This document shows positions 27,299 through 35,981 of a stretch of DNA of 64,000 nt, piece by piece (the stretch's first letter is position 1; the number at the start of each line of letters is the position of its first letter). The translations under genes were made by a program, and so were the position numbers. Source of the DNA: Lentisphaerota bacterium (GTDB taxonomy: Bacteria; Verrucomicrobiota; Lentisphaeria; Victivallales; Victivallaceae); contig SUWJ01000003.1 of the NCBI GenBank assembly GCA_015061545.1, positions 58,358 through 122,357 on the forward strand, in the 5' to 3' direction. Under the pieces are notes generated by a model that was given only the letters and a program-made list of their open reading frames with translations, was not told where the DNA came from and ran no database searches.

Positions 27299-28607
27299 TT
27301 TTTATTATCTCCTTTCGGGTTGTAATATCTGTGCCTTGCTTGTCAATACGCGCCGCCACTGCCGGTATTTTTTGCAGCATTTTGATAACCTGCGCCCCGG
27401 TGATCGCCTTTGTGCACTCAAAATGCCGGTCGGTACCTTTGTGCCTCGGGCACCATAAAAAATCAAAATGGTCAAAATCACACCGCATATCATTCCAGCA
27501 GCTATTGCATACATGCCGATTTATCACCCGGTATGGTGTATAAAATTCGTTGTCCGGCGCGCTAAATCCACTTATCAACACCACCGGCACTTGGCAGCAC
27601 CATGCCAACCAGCTCAAACCGCTGGATAACCCAATAAAACAATCCGCATCCTTAATGGTGTTTATGCGCTGCTGCAAATCCTTTTCCCCGGTATCATCCA
27701 CGCAGCCATGCGGCATGTGATTCCACACCAGCCCTGCGCCATATACCTTATCGCGGTCAATACACACCACTTTATACCCAATGCCACGCAACCACTCTAT
27801 TACCTCGTGCCAGCCGTATGGGTTGTTCCAGTATTTTGCTTGGCTGCTTGCTTGCGTGGCTATCACCACATAAGGCTCTGTGATCTTTCTTTGTGCGCTT
27901 AAATCAACTCGCGGCGGTATATCTCTTTTCTCCACACCCAAAATATTACCAATACTGTGGTGCAGCCCAGCATACCGGTGATCTTCGGGTTGGTGGTCGG
28001 TATCTCCATTAAAGTACAGCCCCAAATTGTATGTTGCATAAGGTTGCAGCTTGGCCGCCTCCTCCTGTGTTACAAACTGTATCTGCGGGTATTGGGCCGC
28101 AAATATGGCAGCCATGCGCGGTGCTATACTGCACACCACTTTGGCCCCTGTTGCCTCTGCAAAACGCTCCACATAGCTAAACCAAGCAATGCTATCTCCC
28201 AGCGTTCCAACCGGGATTTGCAGCAACACCAGCTTGCCGCGTGCATCGTACTGGTGCCGGTGCACAACTTCCCCATCTTCGCCGTAAAGCTCCACCACCC
28301 ATTCAACAAAAAACTTTTTATAGCTTACCACGGTGGCACCCGGCGCAACATCCGCCGCATATACTATGCAATCCGTTTCCCCATCTTTCAGCACTATACG
28401 GCGCGTTTTCCCATCAGCAGGCACCGCAATGCGTGCACCATCGTTAAAATCAAAATCCACCCCATCCCCCAGCGCCATGCAGGGGTGTGCCGGTGGCGGC
28501 GCAAAAGCCGGTGGCATCTCGGGTGCCGGTTGCTCTTGTTTTTTTGCTTTTGTCAACTCCGGCACCGCATCCACAAGCGGTGCACATTTGATTGTAAAAT
28601 CTTCCAT
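27282..28607 (-). CDS. Autotransporter-type strand-loop-strand O-heptosyltransferase (GT9-like)
   Basis: 441 residues from the ATG at 28607 (GTGGAG upstream; earlier in-frame starts exist). The GT-B body resembles the BAHT family (Aah, TibC): LVLLQIPVGTLGDSIAWFSYVERF, YNLGLYFNGDTDHQPEDHRYAGLHHSIGNILG, YVVIATQASSQAKYWNNPYGWHEVIEWL, and FIGLSSGLSWLAWCCQVPVVLISGFS. The Cys cluster NRHVCNSCWND...LWCPRHKGT...FECTKAI matches the family's metal-binding motif. Known members transfer ADP-heptose to Ser/Thr of repetitive beta-helical autotransporters. The gene directly upstream encodes such a repeat protein. Whether the host makes ADP-heptose cannot be seen here. Confidence 0.88.
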   Translation of the reverse strand: MEDFTIKCAPLVDAVPELTKAKKQEQPAPEMPPAFAPPPAHPCMALGDGVDFDFNDGARIAVPADGKTRRIVLKDGETDCIVYAADVAPGATVVSYKKFFVEWVVELYGEDGEVVHRHQYDARGKLVLLQIPVGTLGDSIAWFSYVERFAEATGAKVVCSIAPRMAAIFAAQYPQIQFVTQEEAAKLQPYATYNLGLYFNGDTDHQPEDHRYAGLHHSIGNILGVEKRDIPPRVDLSAQRKITEPYVVIATQASSQAKYWNNPYGWHEVIEWLRGIGYKVVCIDRDKVYGAGLVWNHMPHGCVDDTGEKDLQQRINTIKDADCFIGLSSGLSWLAWCCQVPVVLISGFSAPDNEFYTPYRVINRHVCNSCWNDMRCDFDHFDFLWCPRHKGTDRHFECTKAITGAQVIKMLQKIPAVAARIDKQGTDITTRKEIIKNGKIG

Positions 28608-28611
28608 ATTA

Positions 28612-30075
28612 TTACTCCACATACTCAATTATAGCGCCACCGGCACTGCTTACAACTGCGCCTGCTGCGCTGGCAACCGCAAGTGCCTGTGCGCCGCTGC
28701 TCACGTACATATACGCGCCGCTGCTCAACACAACGTTGCTGGCCTTGGCCCCGTAACCCAAAAACACACTTGCGCCGCTGGCAACATCAACCTGCACTGC
28801 CGTGGCACTGCTCACCACCATATTGCCGCCGCTGCCAATGGTTGTGTGTTTTGCTGTGGTAAAATAGCTCACCACCATATTGCCGCCGCTGCCAATGGTT
28901 GTGTGCTCAACATTGCACCCCTGCCTTGCGCTCAACGTTGCCTGCTGTTGCAGCACTGTGCTTGTTGCTTGTGCGCCATTGGTTACATACATATACGCAT
29001 TGCTGCCAATAACAGTATGCAGTGCAGTGCTGTAATCTGCAACGCTTATATATGCGCCGCTGCCAATGGTTGTGTGCTCGGCTATGCCGCCATCATCCAA
29101 TGTTACACTGGCCCCATAGTGTACGGTGGTGTACAGCGCTCTGCCGCTGGCATACACATACATGCCGCCCCGGCTGTTTAATACGGTAGCACTGGCTTTT
29201 GCGCCAAAATACAAATACATAACACCGCTGTAATTAACCGTGGTGGATAACGCCAGCCCGCCGTAACTCACATATATGCCGCCGCTGGCCAAACAAAAGC
29301 CGCACCCCGTGCCGTTGCTCATATAAAAATCGCCATCTTCGCCGGTTATGGTCAGTTTGGTTTGGGTATCGCCGCCCTGTATAACAAAGCCCAACACTGC
29401 GCCTGCTGCGCTGGTAACCGCAAGCGCCTGCGCGCCGCTGCTCACGTACATATACGCGCCGCTGCTCAACACAACGTTGCTGGCCTTGGCCCCGTAACCC
29501 AAAAACACACTTGCGCCGCTGGCAACATCAACCTGCCCTGCTTCGCCGCCGTTGCCCACATACATACCGCAATACGGCAACATTCGCACCCCCATGGCAG
29601 ATACTCCATTATACACATTCATGTACCCAGCACTGGATATGGTAAGATTGCCAAGTTTAGCGCCGGATAACGCAGATAAATAACCGCTGCGCCTTAATGT
29701 AACATCGGTTATTTGCGCACCGTTGCTTATGTAAAACACTCCATTGCTGTTTACGGCAACACCGCTGGCGCTGCCGCCACTGTGGATATACACACTCCCA
29801 TTGCTGTTTACGGCAACACCGCTGGCGCTGCCGCCGTCATAAACTAACATCCGGCAGCCGCTATTGATCTCCGTTTCTATGGCATTGCCGCCGCTGCTCA
29901 CCACCATACTGGCGGCCATATTGCGGTACAAATACACGCCGCGCATTACCATTGCGCTGCGATTACAGCGGCCAGTGCTAAGGTATGTAAAACACCCGCA
30001 CACGCCGGGCGTTGCGCTGTTTTTCAGCGTTGCGTTGTTTGCGCCCAATGGGTCAAATCTGTACGGTATCGGCAT
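28612..30075 (-). CDS. AIDA-like strand-loop-strand repeat protein, predicted beta-solenoid tail protein
   Basis: 487 residues. After about 45 N-terminal residues the protein is a chain of ~19-residue repeats rich in Gly, Ser, Val and Tyr (units such as GGSASGVAVNSNGVFYISNG and SSGAYMYVSSGAQALAV). These correspond to passenger repeats of AIDA-type autotransporters, the substrates of O-heptosyltransferases. There is no signal peptide and no beta-barrel translocator, so it is unlikely to be a secreted autotransporter. Its place between fibre genes and the glycosyltransferase suggests a phage tail or fibre protein glycosylated in the infected cell. It ends 4 bp before the transferase start. Confidence 0.8.
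   Translation of the reverse strand: MPIPYRFDPLGANNATLKNSATPGVCGCFTYLSTGRCNRSAMVMRGVYLYRNMAASMVVSSGGNAIETEINSGCRMLVYDGGSASGVAVNSNGSVYIHSGGSASGVAVNSNGVFYISNGAQITDVTLRRSGYLSALSGAKLGNLTISSAGYMNVYNGVSAMGVRMLPYCGMYVGNGGEAGQVDVASGASVFLGYGAKASNVVLSSGAYMYVSSGAQALAVTSAAGAVLGFVIQGGDTQTKLTITGEDGDFYMSNGTGCGFCLASGGIYVSYGGLALSTTVNYSGVMYLYFGAKASATVLNSRGGMYVYASGRALYTTVHYGASVTLDDGGIAEHTTIGSGAYISVADYSTALHTVIGSNAYMYVTNGAQATSTVLQQQATLSARQGCNVEHTTIGSGGNMVVSYFTTAKHTTIGSGGNMVVSSATAVQVDVASGASVFLGYGAKASNVVLSSGAYMYVSSGAQALAVASAAGAVVSSAGGAIIEYVE
28655..28795 (-). repeat. 141-bp internal duplication, copy 2 (3' side of gene)
   Basis: Matches 29396-29536 at 138 of 141 positions (741 bp apart). It encodes about 2.5 solenoid repeats (VDVASGASVFLGYGAKASNV...). 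Confidence 0.85.
29396..29536 (-). repeat. 141-bp internal duplication, copy 1
   Basis: Direct repeat of 28655-28795 with three mismatches. The near-identity, against much greater divergence of the other repeat units, indicates a recent duplication or gene conversion. Confidence 0.85.
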
Positions 30076-30077
30076 AA

Positions 30078-31526
30078 TTACGCCTCATAACTATACGCAT
30101 AATTTACATGTAGTGCAATATTATTTACCGCGCCGCTTTTATACACGCCGCGCACCACAAAAACATGGTATGTTGTTGTATCATTCACCAGCGGTAAACT
30201 ATCGGGGATATTTACCCCGGCCATAGTGCTGTTGTTGCTGCCAATATTTATGCCGGTAATCTCACCTGTTGCCCGCAAATGATACTCCCACGTAAACACA
30301 TCGCCGGTTGTGCCGGTATAAAGATCGCCGCCAACCGTGGCCGCAATCGCGGTAAAATCAATATCAATGGTGCCGCTGGCGCTTGTGGTATTGCGGATAA
30401 TCGGGCAATCAAGATACAGCGTTTTGTTGCTGCCGCTGGCGCTATACTCTTTTTGCCGTACAGCATCGGCAATATCCACCGTGCTATGCGTATGCGCAGC
30501 CGGGGTAAATGCACCCGGTTTACCGGTAACCCCCGTCCATGGTACAGCATCGGCTGTGCTTGCGCTTGCGGCTTTATCAACAATACCATCTCCGTTGGTA
30601 TCGTACACTGCCTTGGTCATATCCCCCACGCCTTGCCCATCATCGCCCACAACCTTTACCCAAAGGCCTGCAAAATCCTCTGCGGCCGGTGCTGTGATCT
30701 CAACGGTGGCCATCAATATTGCCAAATATTTATGCGCGCTGGTGCGCTGTGCCGTATCAAGGATAAAACCAGCGCCGGTATCATCGGTGGCCCAAGCGTA
30801 ATACGGGTACACGCTTTGGCCGGTTTGGCCTTGCGGCCCACGCACCAACATAATTGGCTCACTCCATACCGCTGCATCATCGCTGGCGCTGCGCACACGC
30901 AAATGGGTATCTGTGCTGCTCTGTATATCGTGCCAATCTCCTGCCGCGCTCTCTGCGTATTGCATCGCAACCCCAGCGGCAACCAGCGCACGCACCTGCG
31001 CTGCTGTTAAATAGTCGCTCTCCAACTCGGTTGGTGCAGCCACACTGGCCACGCGGTTGCGCACTGTAAACCCTTTTACCTGCACAATAAAAACCAGCTC
31101 GCCGGTGGCAGCATATCCGCAAAGCTCGCCTGCAAGGTTGCTTATTGCCTCGCTTGTACCCAAAAGCGCCGCCAGCTCCTCGGTATTCATATTGCTTATG
31201 GGTATGGTAAACTCTGTATAGGTGTGATCGTTTCCATCAATTTCCGCTGTTACGGTATCCACTGTAATGCTGCCAGCATCGGCCACCAGCTTATACGCCG
31301 TTTCGCCGTTAAAATCCGTATCCATCACCCATTCCCACGCAGCCACGCTGGCCAACTCCTCCACCGGGTATGGTGTTTCCCCGTCCGCGTTCTCAAAAAC
31401 CCGCATACGCAAGCAGCAGCCTGCGCCGCGTACCAATGTGGGTGCGGCCATCGTTTTAGCGTTTGCGTAATCCTTTACCGCCCCCAGCGTTTCATTTGCC
31501 GCCACATAAAAAATTATATTTTGCAT
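30078..31526 (-). CDS. Phage tail fibre protein
   Basis: 482 residues. The N-terminal ~200 residues include a BppU-like beta region (AAPTLVRGAGCCLRMRVFENADGETPYPVEEL). Then come a short collagen-like GPQGQTGQ and the fibre motif VPWTGVTGKPGAFTPAAHTHSTVDIADAV, which recurs in many phage fibres. The C-terminal ~130 residues form a beta-rich tip. It is likely trimeric. It ends 2 bp before the repeat-protein gene, so the two are probably made together. Confidence 0.82.
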   Translation of the reverse strand: MQNIIFYVAANETLGAVKDYANAKTMAAPTLVRGAGCCLRMRVFENADGETPYPVEELASVAAWEWVMDTDFNGETAYKLVADAGSITVDTVTAEIDGNDHTYTEFTIPISNMNTEELAALLGTSEAISNLAGELCGYAATGELVFIVQVKGFTVRNRVASVAAPTELESDYLTAAQVRALVAAGVAMQYAESAAGDWHDIQSSTDTHLRVRSASDDAAVWSEPIMLVRGPQGQTGQSVYPYYAWATDDTGAGFILDTAQRTSAHKYLAILMATVEITAPAAEDFAGLWVKVVGDDGQGVGDMTKAVYDTNGDGIVDKAASASTADAVPWTGVTGKPGAFTPAAHTHSTVDIADAVRQKEYSASGSNKTLYLDCPIIRNTTSASGTIDIDFTAIAATVGGDLYTGTTGDVFTWEYHLRATGEITGINIGSNNSTMAGVNIPDSLPLVNDTTTYHVFVVRGVYKSGAVNNIALHVNYAYSYEA

Positions 31527-31568
31527 CTTGCGTACTCCTGTGCTTTACTGTTTATTGTGCCGCCATTG

Positions 31569-32048
31569 TCAATATCTCAACATCTCTGGCCAAAAACCGG
31601 CATTTTTGCCATTAACCAAAACCTGCCCTGTGTCGCGCACCTCCACGGTGGCCACGTTGGTATAATCATCATACGCTTTGGGATAACTTTTATTACCCAT
31701 ATATACCCCAAATACCCAAACCTCCATATTTTCAATCTCGGGGTATGGGCTATGGCCACTTGCCCAACGCAACTGTACCACAAATTTACCAGTGCCGGGG
31801 CCAACCACATAACACTGGCTGTATTTGCTGGTGTCGGTGTTGCTGTATAGGCTGTGCTGGCGGTTTTGCGATAAAGTAAAATCTATGCAACTGGGGTGTT
31901 GAAAATCATCGGTTTTAATGGCTATGTGCCAGTTGTCAAACGCGCAGGGGGTTTTGCCAAGTGCCAGTTTGCCTTTGCCAGCAGCACACGCCAACAACAA
32001 CAGCCTGCCATCTTTGCCTATGCGTATGCGCATTTTATCATCAGCCAT
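31569..32048 (-). CDS. Tail-module protein, unknown function
   Basis: 159 residues from the ATG at 32048 (AGGAAAA upstream). Beta-rich, including MEVWVFGVYMGNKSYPKAYDDYTNVATVEV. The first bases overlap the end of the preceding gene by 8 bp. Its position between the distal tail protein and the fibre suggests a baseplate or fibre component; no family recognised. Confidence 0.6.
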   Translation of the reverse strand: MADDKMRIRIGKDGRLLLLACAAGKGKLALGKTPCAFDNWHIAIKTDDFQHPSCIDFTLSQNRQHSLYSNTDTSKYSQCYVVGPGTGKFVVQLRWASGHSPYPEIENMEVWVFGVYMGNKSYPKAYDDYTNVATVEVRDTGQVLVNGKNAGFWPEMLRY

Positions 32049-32865
32049 TGTTGTTTTCCTCATCAGCCTGCGCACTTACCGGGCACTCTGCTGCATCAAT
32101 AATAATTGCCACCGGCACCCTAAAACAACTTACAACCACGCTTTCCCCGTTCACCTTAACCTTTCCAATCGGGTAATTGTATTTATCCGGCGTTGCAAAT
32201 TTGATCTCCGGCGTACTCCATTTGCCATCTTCTGCAATCTCGCTATATACACAAAGCAAGCCGGTGGCCGGGGCCAGTGTCGCGGCTGCCACCTCTGCAA
32301 ATGTGCCGTTGGTGTTGATATACCCGGCAGCAACATTTAATTGCTTGGCCTCCGCATCATACGTTATTGCAAATGGCCCATCGTATATATCACTGGTGCC
32401 AACCCCCAGCAGGATAACCCCACGGCCACCGGCTGCAAACAAAATCCGCGCTGTGCCGGTATCTGCCCGCTTAAATCCAGTACCATTGGCCACCGGTTCT
32501 GCAAAATCTCCGGCATCTCCGGTAATACTTACCGTGGCAGGCCCAGCAACAATACAATCTCCAATACTGTTGGCAGCCAACTTGCTTACACATACGCCAA
32601 ATGGTTTGGTTACATCCTCTACTTTTATTACCGGCAGCGCGTTGCCGCACATTTTTTTTGTTTCGTCAAACGCCACCGGCTGCCCAGCAGCCAACTCCCC
32701 ACCGCTGCTGTTTACTATCTGTATGCGTACCACACCGCTGTGCGCGCCAACGCTTACCCCTGCGCCAAACCCATTTAAGCTGTTCACAATATGCCGCAGG
32801 TTATTTTCCAGCACCATGTGGTGTTTAACACCGTCCCCGCGCTTTACATCAGGCCAAAAACCCAT
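32041..32865 (-). CDS. Tail or fibre-associated structural protein
   Basis: 274 residues. N-terminal MGFWPDVKRGDGVKHHMVLENNLRHIVN, then beta-rich segments with GGELAAGQPVAFD and ATVSITGDAGDFAEPV resembling phage proteins with capsid- or fibre-decoration folds. The C-terminal third (DGPFAITYDAEAKQLNVAAGYI...) looks like a separate beta domain. Ribosome site GAGG. Specific role unknown. Confidence 0.6.
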   Translation of the reverse strand: MGFWPDVKRGDGVKHHMVLENNLRHIVNSLNGFGAGVSVGAHSGVVRIQIVNSSGGELAAGQPVAFDETKKMCGNALPVIKVEDVTKPFGVCVSKLAANSIGDCIVAGPATVSITGDAGDFAEPVANGTGFKRADTGTARILFAAGGRGVILLGVGTSDIYDGPFAITYDAEAKQLNVAAGYINTNGTFAEVAAATLAPATGLLCVYSEIAEDGKWSTPEIKFATPDKYNYPIGKVKVNGESVVVSCFRVPVAIIIDAAECPVSAQADEENNNG

Positions 32866-32874
32866 ATTACTGCC

Positions 32875-33699
32875 TCACAATCCAAGCGCGCCAAAATTTG
32901 CGCTCTCGCATACAATACTTTTATAAATGCTGTTTACCTGCACCTCGGGGTACCCGTTGCCGCCATCCTTTGTTTCGCTGCGTGCCCAAAGATATTCAAA
33001 CCCTTTTTTGCTGCCCACGTTTTTGCCAGCAACCTTACACCCGCTTTCGTTTGGCATCACTCTAAAATTAAAGGTTACGGTAACTTTTTTTGCCCCCTTG
33101 CTGGGCGTGCTAAAACTCATACCCAAAAACATAATTTCACCGGCGCTCCACCCCTTAAACGTGCCTGCATTTACCTTACCCACCAGCGCCGCCACTTTCT
33201 TTTTGTAGCTGGTGCCGGTAACCTTGCTGCGGCTCATCGTTTTGGTGTATGTTTCTCTCATATCCGCACAAGGTACATCCACCCCGCTAAATTCGGCCTC
33301 GCTGCCGCTTTTGCCATTCCATCCAATCCCGCCGCCTGCATCGTCCCCGCTGCCGCCGTACACGCGGGTTTGGCTGATCGCGTGGGTCATGTGCTTTGTG
33401 CCGCCGCCACAATCAAAACTCTCTGTGGCCTCCTCGCCCTCGTCATCATCGCCGCCGCTGCTTTCGCGCTCGCTGTACACTGCTGTTAAATCCATATTGC
33501 CGCCAGCATCGTACCCCTCAAATCGTATCTCTTTAAGGGGCAACCCGCTGTATGTCCCCGGCGCTGCCGCCAGCAGCGCTTGTATGGCCTCGGCCTTGCT
33601 GCCGGGCTGCATAATATAAAACGGTATTTCTGCACTGGTGCACGCCCCTGTATTTGCGTTCCAAGTTTCGCTGCCCTCGTTCAATCTCTTAATTTCCAT
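32875..33699 (-). CDS. Tail protein downstream of tape measure (distal tail or hub candidate)
   Basis: 274 residues. Begins MEIKRLNEGSETWNANTG. An acidic Gly/Asp/Glu linker at about 85-98 is followed by KHMTHAISQTRVYGG, and the protein ends with a beta-rich region containing VTVTFNFRVMPN. Its place right after the tape measure gene fits a distal-tail or baseplate-hub protein. No catalytic motif visible. Confidence 0.6.
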   Translation of the reverse strand: MEIKRLNEGSETWNANTGACTSAEIPFYIMQPGSKAEAIQALLAAAPGTYSGLPLKEIRFEGYDAGGNMDLTAVYSERESSGGDDDEGEEATESFDCGGGTKHMTHAISQTRVYGGSGDDAGGGIGWNGKSGSEAEFSGVDVPCADMRETYTKTMSRSKVTGTSYKKKVAALVGKVNAGTFKGWSAGEIMFLGMSFSTPSKGAKKVTVTFNFRVMPNESGCKVAGKNVGSKKGFEYLWARSETKDGGNGYPEVQVNSIYKSIVCESANFGALGL

Positions 33700-33711
33700 C
33701 TGTGTACTCCA

Positions 33712-35226
33712 TTATAAATAAGCATCTGCCGTTGCTTGCTTTTCCAACTGCTGCCGCTGCAATCGCACCATTTCCTTGGTGTTTTTGGCTGTTTCTTTTT
33801 CGGGGCTGCCAGCGCCCAGCATCGCACTTAAAACCGCCGCGCTAAAACTTCCTGCCACATCTGTTTTTGCCGCTGCCGCCTCCGGGCCTCCTGCCGCCGC
33901 AGCTGCGCCGGTTCCTCGCCCTTTCTTACCCCGCGCCTTTTCTTCCAATTTGCGCGCGTAATTAAACTCCAAACGCTGCTGCTTTTCTCTGCGCTCCCGG
34001 TCTATCGCATCAAATTTGCTGCCAATATTTTTATATTTGTCCACCATGCCGCTAAAATCGCCGCTTTGCATCTCCGGCAGCGCAGATACACCGGCCCGGC
34101 TCAATGCCTCCTCTGTGTATTTTCCACTGTCGCTGATTGTCTTTACCGCATCTTGGCAAAGCTGGTCAAACATATCCTTAAAGCCATCCAGCCCATCCCC
34201 TTTAATTGCTCGCCAAATCGCTTTGCCAAGGTTTTTTGCAAGATTAAGCAGCCCGGTAAAAACATTTTTCCAGTATTGCAAAATATCTTTGCCAATCCCA
34301 ACAAAAATGCTGGGCAGATTTTCCCAAATTTTACCGGCGTTTTCAAACCCCCACTGGCAAATGTTTATGATGTTGGTTATACCAGCCTTAAAACACTGCC
34401 ACAAAAAGGTAACTGCCGGTTCAAAGATCGCCCAAACTGCCTTTACTCCGGCCTCCACCTCATAATACACGCTGCGTATGCAAAATACCCACTCATCCAT
34501 ATTTTGCTGCAAATATGCCGTGCAGGCTGTGATTATCTCCATTGCCCCGCCGCTGGCATCCCCAACGCCAAACAGCTCCACAATAAACTGCCCCACAACC
34601 TCTGTTAAATCGCCCCACGCATTTTGCAACTGCGTAAGTTTTGCACTCAAAGTATCTGCCTCTGTCAGCGGCATAAAATCCTTGCCCTTTCTTAACAACT
34701 CCGCAAACTGCTCCTGCTTACTTTTGGTTTGATCTAATACAATGCCGTACCTGCTCAGCGTGCCGGTTTGCCCCGCATTCGCTTTGGCCACCAGCTGCAT
34801 TGCAGTGTTAAGATCAATATTATATGCAGCGGCCAGCCCCATTGCGGCTTGCGTTGCATCGCCTATTTTATCGGCGGCCAGCCCCATATTTAAGCCTTGG
34901 GCCATCACTCCCATTGTAAGCTCATCGCCGTATGTGGTTGTTTTCTGCAAGTCGCTTGCCAACTGTTGCAGCTCCGCGCTGTACCCCACGGCACCTTTCA
35001 AACGCAAGGCATCTTCAAGGTTATCAACCGCATCCTCCTGCACCATAAAGGCACTGGTACAAGCCTTTATTGCGCCTACACCAGCCTTAAAACTTAAATA
35101 TCCAGCAGCCAACCCGGCAAATTTACCCAGCATCTTTTGCGCCATACCGGGCATGCCTTGCAACTTCTGTTTATATTGGCTGTCATCCAGCGTTGCTGCT
35201 GCCTCAATAATACCAGCATTAAACAT
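33712..35226 (-). CDS. Tail tape measure protein
   Basis: 504 residues, long helical. Early hydrophobic part GKFAGLAAGYLSFKAGVGAIKA, then the typical TMP block LQQLASDLQKTTTYGDELTMGVMAQGLNMG...AMGLAAAYNIDLNTAMQLVAKANAGQTGTLSRYGI. More membrane-like segments lie around 260-320, and a basic region (REKQQRLEFNYARKLEEKARGKKGRG) near 415-440. Tape measure length sets tail length at roughly 0.15 nm per residue, implying a short tail of around 75 nm. It overlaps the chaperone gene by 8 bp. Confidence 0.9.
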   Translation of the reverse strand: MFNAGIIEAAATLDDSQYKQKLQGMPGMAQKMLGKFAGLAAGYLSFKAGVGAIKACTSAFMVQEDAVDNLEDALRLKGAVGYSAELQQLASDLQKTTTYGDELTMGVMAQGLNMGLAADKIGDATQAAMGLAAAYNIDLNTAMQLVAKANAGQTGTLSRYGIVLDQTKSKQEQFAELLRKGKDFMPLTEADTLSAKLTQLQNAWGDLTEVVGQFIVELFGVGDASGGAMEIITACTAYLQQNMDEWVFCIRSVYYEVEAGVKAVWAIFEPAVTFLWQCFKAGITNIINICQWGFENAGKIWENLPSIFVGIGKDILQYWKNVFTGLLNLAKNLGKAIWRAIKGDGLDGFKDMFDQLCQDAVKTISDSGKYTEEALSRAGVSALPEMQSGDFSGMVDKYKNIGSKFDAIDRERREKQQRLEFNYARKLEEKARGKKGRGTGAAAAAGGPEAAAAKTDVAGSFSAAVLSAMLGAGSPEKETAKNTKEMVRLQRQQLEKQATADAYL

Positions 35227-35551
35227 TGTTTGTATCCTCCATTGCTCTGCGCTGCGCCAGTATATCTTGCATCCTTTTCCTGGCCGCTGCCAAATCCTCT
35301 GCCGTGTAATCCATATTGATCTCCGGCTCCGTTACAATCTCACCAGCGCAGGCAAAAAGGTTTTTTTTACTATCCTCCCCGCCAAGGGCTGCGGTTACGC
35401 CAAAAAACACCTCGTTTTTTGCCCGCCAATACCCCAGCCGGGCAATGTTGGTGCTTATATACTCAAATTGCGGCCATGTCAGGTTAAGCACATCTGTAAT
35501 GCGCCAACCCAAACACTGCATTATCAGCAACGCCGCAAATTGATAATCCAC
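35219..35551 (-). CDS. Tail assembly chaperone, frameshift extension (GT-type part)
   Basis: 110 residues if started at the GTG (35549-35551). The -1 frame is open from the A9 run at 35586-35594 into this frame, so it is probably made mainly as the C-terminal part of a -1 frameshift product of the preceding gene. Content: MQCLGWRITDVLNLTWPQFEYI, and a C-terminal helix AEDLAAARKRMQDILAQRRAME. Gene order (tail tube, chaperones, tape measure) fits the G/GT pair of lambda-like phages, which binds the tape measure during tail assembly. Confidence 0.75.
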   Translation of the reverse strand: MDYQFAALLIMQCLGWRITDVLNLTWPQFEYISTNIARLGYWRAKNEVFFGVTAALGGEDSKKNLFACAGEIVTEPEINMDYTAEDLAAARKRMQDILAQRRAMEDTNNV

Positions 35552-35559
35552 CTCTTTGG

Positions 35560-35928
35560 TTACGCCAACTGGCTGGGCAGCGCCGTTTTTTTTTCCGGGT
35601 CATCGTCCTCGCTGTTATCTTTGCCAGTACAAAGCACCATCACCAGCATACTTATTGTTGGGTAATCCATCCGCTTTAAGTTTTCGTGCAGCTCTTTGGG
35701 CATCACCTTGGCCGCCATCGCCGCCAATTTGCCGCGCCCCTCAATGATCGCATCAATGCGCTGCAACTCCGTTGTATCGCTGGCACTATTCAGCTCAGCC
35801 AAGTTGCGCTGCAACTCCTTAAACGTGTTAAAATCCTCCACCGTCAGCATCGGCACCTCAATATATTTGCCTTTGCCAATACCGATATGCACGGTGGTTT
35901 TTACCAACTCATCAAACATTATTGCCAT
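35560..35928 (-). CDS. Tail assembly chaperone (G-type)
   Basis: 122 residues from the ATG at 35928 (AAGGTG upstream), preceded by the tail tube gene and a terminator-like hairpin. Helical: TVEDFNTFKELQRNLAELNSAS, LKRMDYPTISMLVMVL. It ends EDDDPEKKTALPSQLA. The EKKT codons lie on a nine-A slippery run at which a -1 shift would fuse the product to the next frame. Confidence 0.75.
   Translation of the reverse strand: MAIMFDELVKTTVHIGIGKGKYIEVPMLTVEDFNTFKELQRNLAELNSASDTTELQRIDAIIEGRGKLAAMAAKVMPKELHENLKRMDYPTISMLVMVLCTGKDNSEDDDPEKKTALPSQLA
35586..35595 (-). promoter_or_regulatory. Slippery site for -1 programmed frameshift
   Basis: Coding strand G followed by nine A, read GAA AAA AAA ACG in frame 0. 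A -1 slip gives AAA AAC GGC GCT GCC CAG and runs with no stop into the 35219-35551 frame, whose codon phase is exactly -1. Confidence 0.75.
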
Positions 35929-35942
35929 TTTATCACCTTTAC

Positions 35943-35970
35943 AAAAAAAGCCCCACCATGGCGGCGGGGC
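35943..35970 (-). terminator. Terminator-like hairpin after the tail tube gene
   Basis: Minus strand GGCGGGGC/GCCCCACC-type stem (core GCCCC with GGGGC) followed by seven T. Lies 12 bp after the tail tube stop codon. It probably reduces read-through so that tube exceeds chaperone. Confidence 0.7.
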
Positions 35971-35981
35971 CGTGTTCCGTT

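Noticed and set aside
28612..30075. Repeated short units resembling a CRISPR array
   Set aside because: The repeats are codon-phased, degenerate at DNA level and encode a solenoid protein; no constant repeat/spacer pattern, no cas genes.
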